From Treponema bryantii NK4A124 (GTDB taxonomy: Bacteria; Spirochaetota; Spirochaetia; Treponematales; Treponemataceae), in NCBI RefSeq assembly GCF_000421345.1, contig NZ_ATWV01000010.1, positions 62,001-126,000 on the forward strand: a stretch of 64,000 nucleotides of DNA, written 5' to 3'. Each line of letters starts with the position of its first letter. Position 1 is the first letter of the stretch. Below, in pieces: positions 61,633 to 64,000 of the stretch. The position numbers were made by a program, and so were the translations under genes. The notes beneath the pieces are model-generated. The model saw nothing but the letters and a program-made list of their open reading frames with translations. It was not told where the DNA came from and ran no database searches.

Positions 61633-62760
61633 ATGAAATTCACTTTTGATAGAGATGCAATGATTAAAGAAATTTCAATTGCACAGGAAATTATTACAAA
61701 TAAAAGTCCAGTTTCCATTCTTTCAAATATTTTAATTATAGCTGAAAATAATTCACTTACTATTAAAGCTACAGATTCAACAGTTAAGTTTTCAACTGTT
61801 ATTCCGGTTGATATTCAGGAAGAAGGAAGAACAACAATTTTCTGTGATAAGTTTATGAGCATTCTTTCTTCACTGCCTTCTGGAGAAATTGAATTCATTC
61901 AGGAAGATATTGGAGTAACAATTAAACCTATTGCAAAGAAAGTTAAGTTCCAGCTTAAGAGTCAGGCAAGTGATAAGTTCCCTGAATCTGGTACAAGCGA
62001 CAATGTTCCATTCTTTGAGCTTCCTTCAAAAGACTTTAAGGAAATGATTCGCGAAACTATTTTTGCAGTATCTGATGACCGTAACCGTTACTTCATGACA
62101 GGTGTTTACTTCATCAAAAATGGTGACACACTTACAATGGTTGCAACAGATGGACGCCGTCTTTCTTGTGATAATAAAACAGGTTTCTCTGTTCCTGATT
62201 TTCAGCCTGCAATCATTCCAACAAAAATTCTTGGTTGTATTCTTAAGAATGCTCCTGATGAAGGAAACATTCAGATTGCAGTTGTTGATAAATCAATCTT
62301 TGTAAAATTTGGAAATGTAGAATTTTCTTCAGTTCTTATTGAAGGTCAGTTCCCTAACTACCAGAAGGTAATTCCAGAAAATCTTACAATGTCATTCATG
62401 GTAAACAAGGCTGATCTTGATGCAGCTCTTAAACGTACAACAATCATGGTTGATAAAAAAGTAAGCCGAATTATTTTCAAGATTACTTCTGGTGTTCTTA
62501 AATTGATTTCTCCAGAATCTGATATTGGTAATGCTGATGAAGAAATTCCTTGCCGTTATGATGGTCAGCCAATTTCTATGGCTTTAAACTTTACTTACAT
62601 TACTGAACCACTTAAGGTTATTGATTCAGAAAATATTGTTTTTGATTTTAATATTTCTGAAGGTGGAAGTGATGGTGAAGCAAATATTACCAAGGCTGTA
62701 ATTATGCGTAGCGAAGCTGGCGGTGATTACATCCATGTTATCATGCCAATGAATTACTAA
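61633..62760 (+). CDS. dnaN: DNA polymerase III sliding clamp (beta)
   Basis: A 375-residue clamp that tethers polymerase III to DNA. It has the three-domain repeat pattern of the family, with FAVSDDRNRYFMTGVYF in the central domain and the C-terminal VIMRSEAGGDYIHVIMPMNY, which forms the partner-binding pocket. AAGGAG lies nine bases before the ATG. Its stop overlaps recF by one base (TAATG). Confidence 0.96.
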   Translation: MKFTFDRDAMIKEISIAQEIITNKSPVSILSNILIIAENNSLTIKATDSTVKFSTVIPVDIQEEGRTTIFCDKFMSILSSLPSGEIEFIQEDIGVTIKPIAKKVKFQLKSQASDKFPESGTSDNVPFFELPSKDFKEMIRETIFAVSDDRNRYFMTGVYFIKNGDTLTMVATDGRRLSCDNKTGFSVPDFQPAIIPTKILGCILKNAPDEGNIQIAVVDKSIFVKFGNVEFSSVLIEGQFPNYQKVIPENLTMSFMVNKADLDAALKRTTIMVDKKVSRIIFKITSGVLKLISPESDIGNADEEIPCRYDGQPISMALNFTYITEPLKVIDSENIVFDFNISEGGSDGEANITKAVIMRSEAGGDYIHVIMPMNY

Positions 62761-63860
62761 TGCCGTTTCTTTATCAAACCTTTTATAATTTCCGAAATCT
62801 TAAAAATGATAAAATAGACCTTTCGAACAGAGAGGTCTATTTTGTCGGTGAAAACGGGCAGGGTAAAAGTAATATCCTGGAATCGCTTTATTATGCTTCT
62901 TACGGAATTTCATTTAGAACTCATGTCGATGGCCAGATTGTAAAAAAAGGCGAAAAAGATTTCAGTGTGAATTCTATGTTTAAAAAAGGCGAAGATGATA
63001 TTCAGCGTGTTTCTGTAATCTTTGAAAATAATAAAAAACGAATAGAAAAAAATGGGAAAAAAATTCAGGACAGAAAAGAGCTTATTAATACAATTCCCTG
63101 CATTCTTTTTTGTCATGATGATTTAAGATTTGCGACTGGAGAACCAGAAGCCCGCAGATTTTTTATTGACCAGTCACTTACACTTTATGATTCAACTTAC
63201 ATTGATGATCTTAGAAATTATAAAAAAATTTTGAAGAGCAGAAATTTGATTTTAAAAAATCATCAGTATGACATGCTTGATGTTTATGACAGTCAGCTTG
63301 CACAGTACGGACTTGTAATTCAGGAAAAACGAAAGAAAGCAATTTTTCTTTTTAATCAGATTTTTGGAAAAGTATTTGAAGAGATTACAGGCATAGAAGG
63401 ACTTTCAATCAGCTATCATCCATCCTGGAAAGAGCAGGATTTAGACGGCCAGAAAATTTTTCCTGCTTCGCAGGATATTTTAAATTTACTTCTTTCACAA
63501 AGGGATAGAGATAAGAACTTAGAAACAAGTTTATCCGGCCCCCACCGCGACCGAATTGATTTTGTAAAAGATCATCATTTATTTATTCCAACTGCATCAA
63601 CAGGACAATGTCGTCTGGTTTCTCTTTTGTTGCGTGTAGCACAATCAATTTACTATACCCGCGCGACCGGCCTTCGGCCGGTACTTTTGATGGACGATGT
63701 TTTGCTGGAACTTGATCCTGATAAAAGAGCAAAATTAACAGCAATGTTACCCGAGTATGATCAACTCTTCTGTACATTTTTACCGGGAGAGCCTTATGAA
63801 AGGTATATGCACGACAGCACAAAAGTGTATAAAATAAAAGGCGGTGAATGGTATGAATGA
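62760..63860 (+). CDS. recF: DNA replication and repair protein RecF
   Basis: A 366-residue SMC-like ATPase that loads RecA on gapped DNA with RecO and RecR. Walker A is GENGQGKSNILES, the signature is STGQCRLVSLLLRVAQ, and Walker B is PVLLMDDVLLELD. Start TAATG overlaps the dnaN stop. A perfect CCGGCCTTCGGCCGG dyad lies within the gene at about 63667-63681. Confidence 0.95.
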   Translation: MPFLYQTFYNFRNLKNDKIDLSNREVYFVGENGQGKSNILESLYYASYGISFRTHVDGQIVKKGEKDFSVNSMFKKGEDDIQRVSVIFENNKKRIEKNGKKIQDRKELINTIPCILFCHDDLRFATGEPEARRFFIDQSLTLYDSTYIDDLRNYKKILKSRNLILKNHQYDMLDVYDSQLAQYGLVIQEKRKKAIFLFNQIFGKVFEEITGIEGLSISYHPSWKEQDLDGQKIFPASQDILNLLLSQRDRDKNLETSLSGPHRDRIDFVKDHHLFIPTASTGQCRLVSLLLRVAQSIYYTRATGLRPVLLMDDVLLELDPDKRAKLTAMLPEYDQLFCTFLPGEPYERYMHDSTKVYKIKGGEWYE

Positions 63861-64000
63861 AAGAATAGTTTCCGCTGCAGACATGATGTTACAGGCAGCT
63901 AACATAGGAACCTCGGAAGCAAATGAAATCTGCAGTGTCTGGAAAAAAGTTGTTTCCGGAGTTCATTCTTTTAAGCATGAATCAGAAGACAGTGATAAAA
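63853..64000 (+). CDS. DUF721 (DciA-like) protein, 3' end cut by window edge
   Basis: ATG at 63853, overlapping recF by 8 bp. The 49 visible residues (AADMMLQAANIGTSEANEIC...VWKKVVSG) match the start of the DUF721 proteins that follow recF in many bacteria. Related DciA proteins load the replicative helicase. Family inference rests on position and the W-K-K-V-V motif. Confidence 0.65.
   Translation, partial: MNERIVSAADMMLQAANIGTSEANEICSVWKKVVSGVHSFKHESEDSDK

Noticed and set aside
63662-63684. GC-rich dyad CCGGCCTTCGGCCGG in recF as a repeat insertion
   Set aside because: It encodes the residues just before Walker B at the usual length for RecF, so there is no evidence of insertion.

Overview
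The window looks like the replication-origin neighbourhood of a host-associated (gut or rumen) Treponema-like spirochaete. Inferred from: an archaeal-type PheRS beta chain (a known spirochaete trait), the dnaA-dnaN-recF-DUF721 block, a low-to-moderate GC content, anaerobe enzymes (desulfoferrodoxin, D-lactate dehydrogenase) and secreted glycan hydrolases (GH64, GH43). No tRNA, rRNA, insertion sequence or CRISPR array was found. The species is not determined.

Layout. 0-8 kb: small stress and DNA-repair genes (ClbS-like, MGMT-like plus hypoxanthine-DNA glycosylase, a SAP protein behind a palindromic operator), a Ste24 protease fused to an acetyltransferase, then ApbE facing a NusG-II/Gx-transporter pair. 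8-10.5 kb: pheT. 10.5-15.3 kb: an AT-rich accessory stretch with an MqsRA-like toxin-antitoxin pair, a Cro/CI-type regulator, a small Cys-containing protein and a co-oriented run of exported proteins, two of them paralogous and one apparently frameshifted. 15.3-32 kb: housekeeping and transport (LDH, two MATE exporters, a lipoprotein GH64 glucanase, FtsK, QueH, a PLP decarboxylase, a diguanylate cyclase). 32-41 kb: the alpha-2-macroglobulin/PBP1C pair. 41-51.6 kb: deaminase, lipoprotein, amidohydrolase, MnmA, DHH phosphoesterase, AzlCD, an ABC exporter, HAD, GH43, GNAT. 51.6-53 kb: a gene-free segment with eight parS-like palindromes and DnaA boxes. 53-64 kb: gyrA and gyrB on the minus strand, then dnaA, dnaN, recF and the start of a DUF721 gene on the plus strand.

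Origin. The dnaA-dnaN gap holds DnaA-box-like sites, a TAC/TTAC trio tract and an AT-rich stretch in the order of a bacterial unwinding module. The parS cluster with three perfect DnaA boxes is about 9 kb away, on the far side of gyrBA. Together they suggest a dispersed origin/segregation region.

Three patterns go beyond gene annotation. (1) Several families of short palindromic elements are scattered between genes and also sit in frame inside pheT, ftsK, pbpC, a Gx-transporter gene and a GNAT gene, adding residues or stop codons. (2) An array between queH and a decarboxylase gene has four dyads, each a 10-bp arm, a spacer of exactly 19 bp with non-conserved sequence, and the inverted arm. 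(3) Many genes lack a ribosome-binding site and have a promoter -10 element 5-7 nt before the ATG, which predicts leaderless mRNAs, including dnaA.
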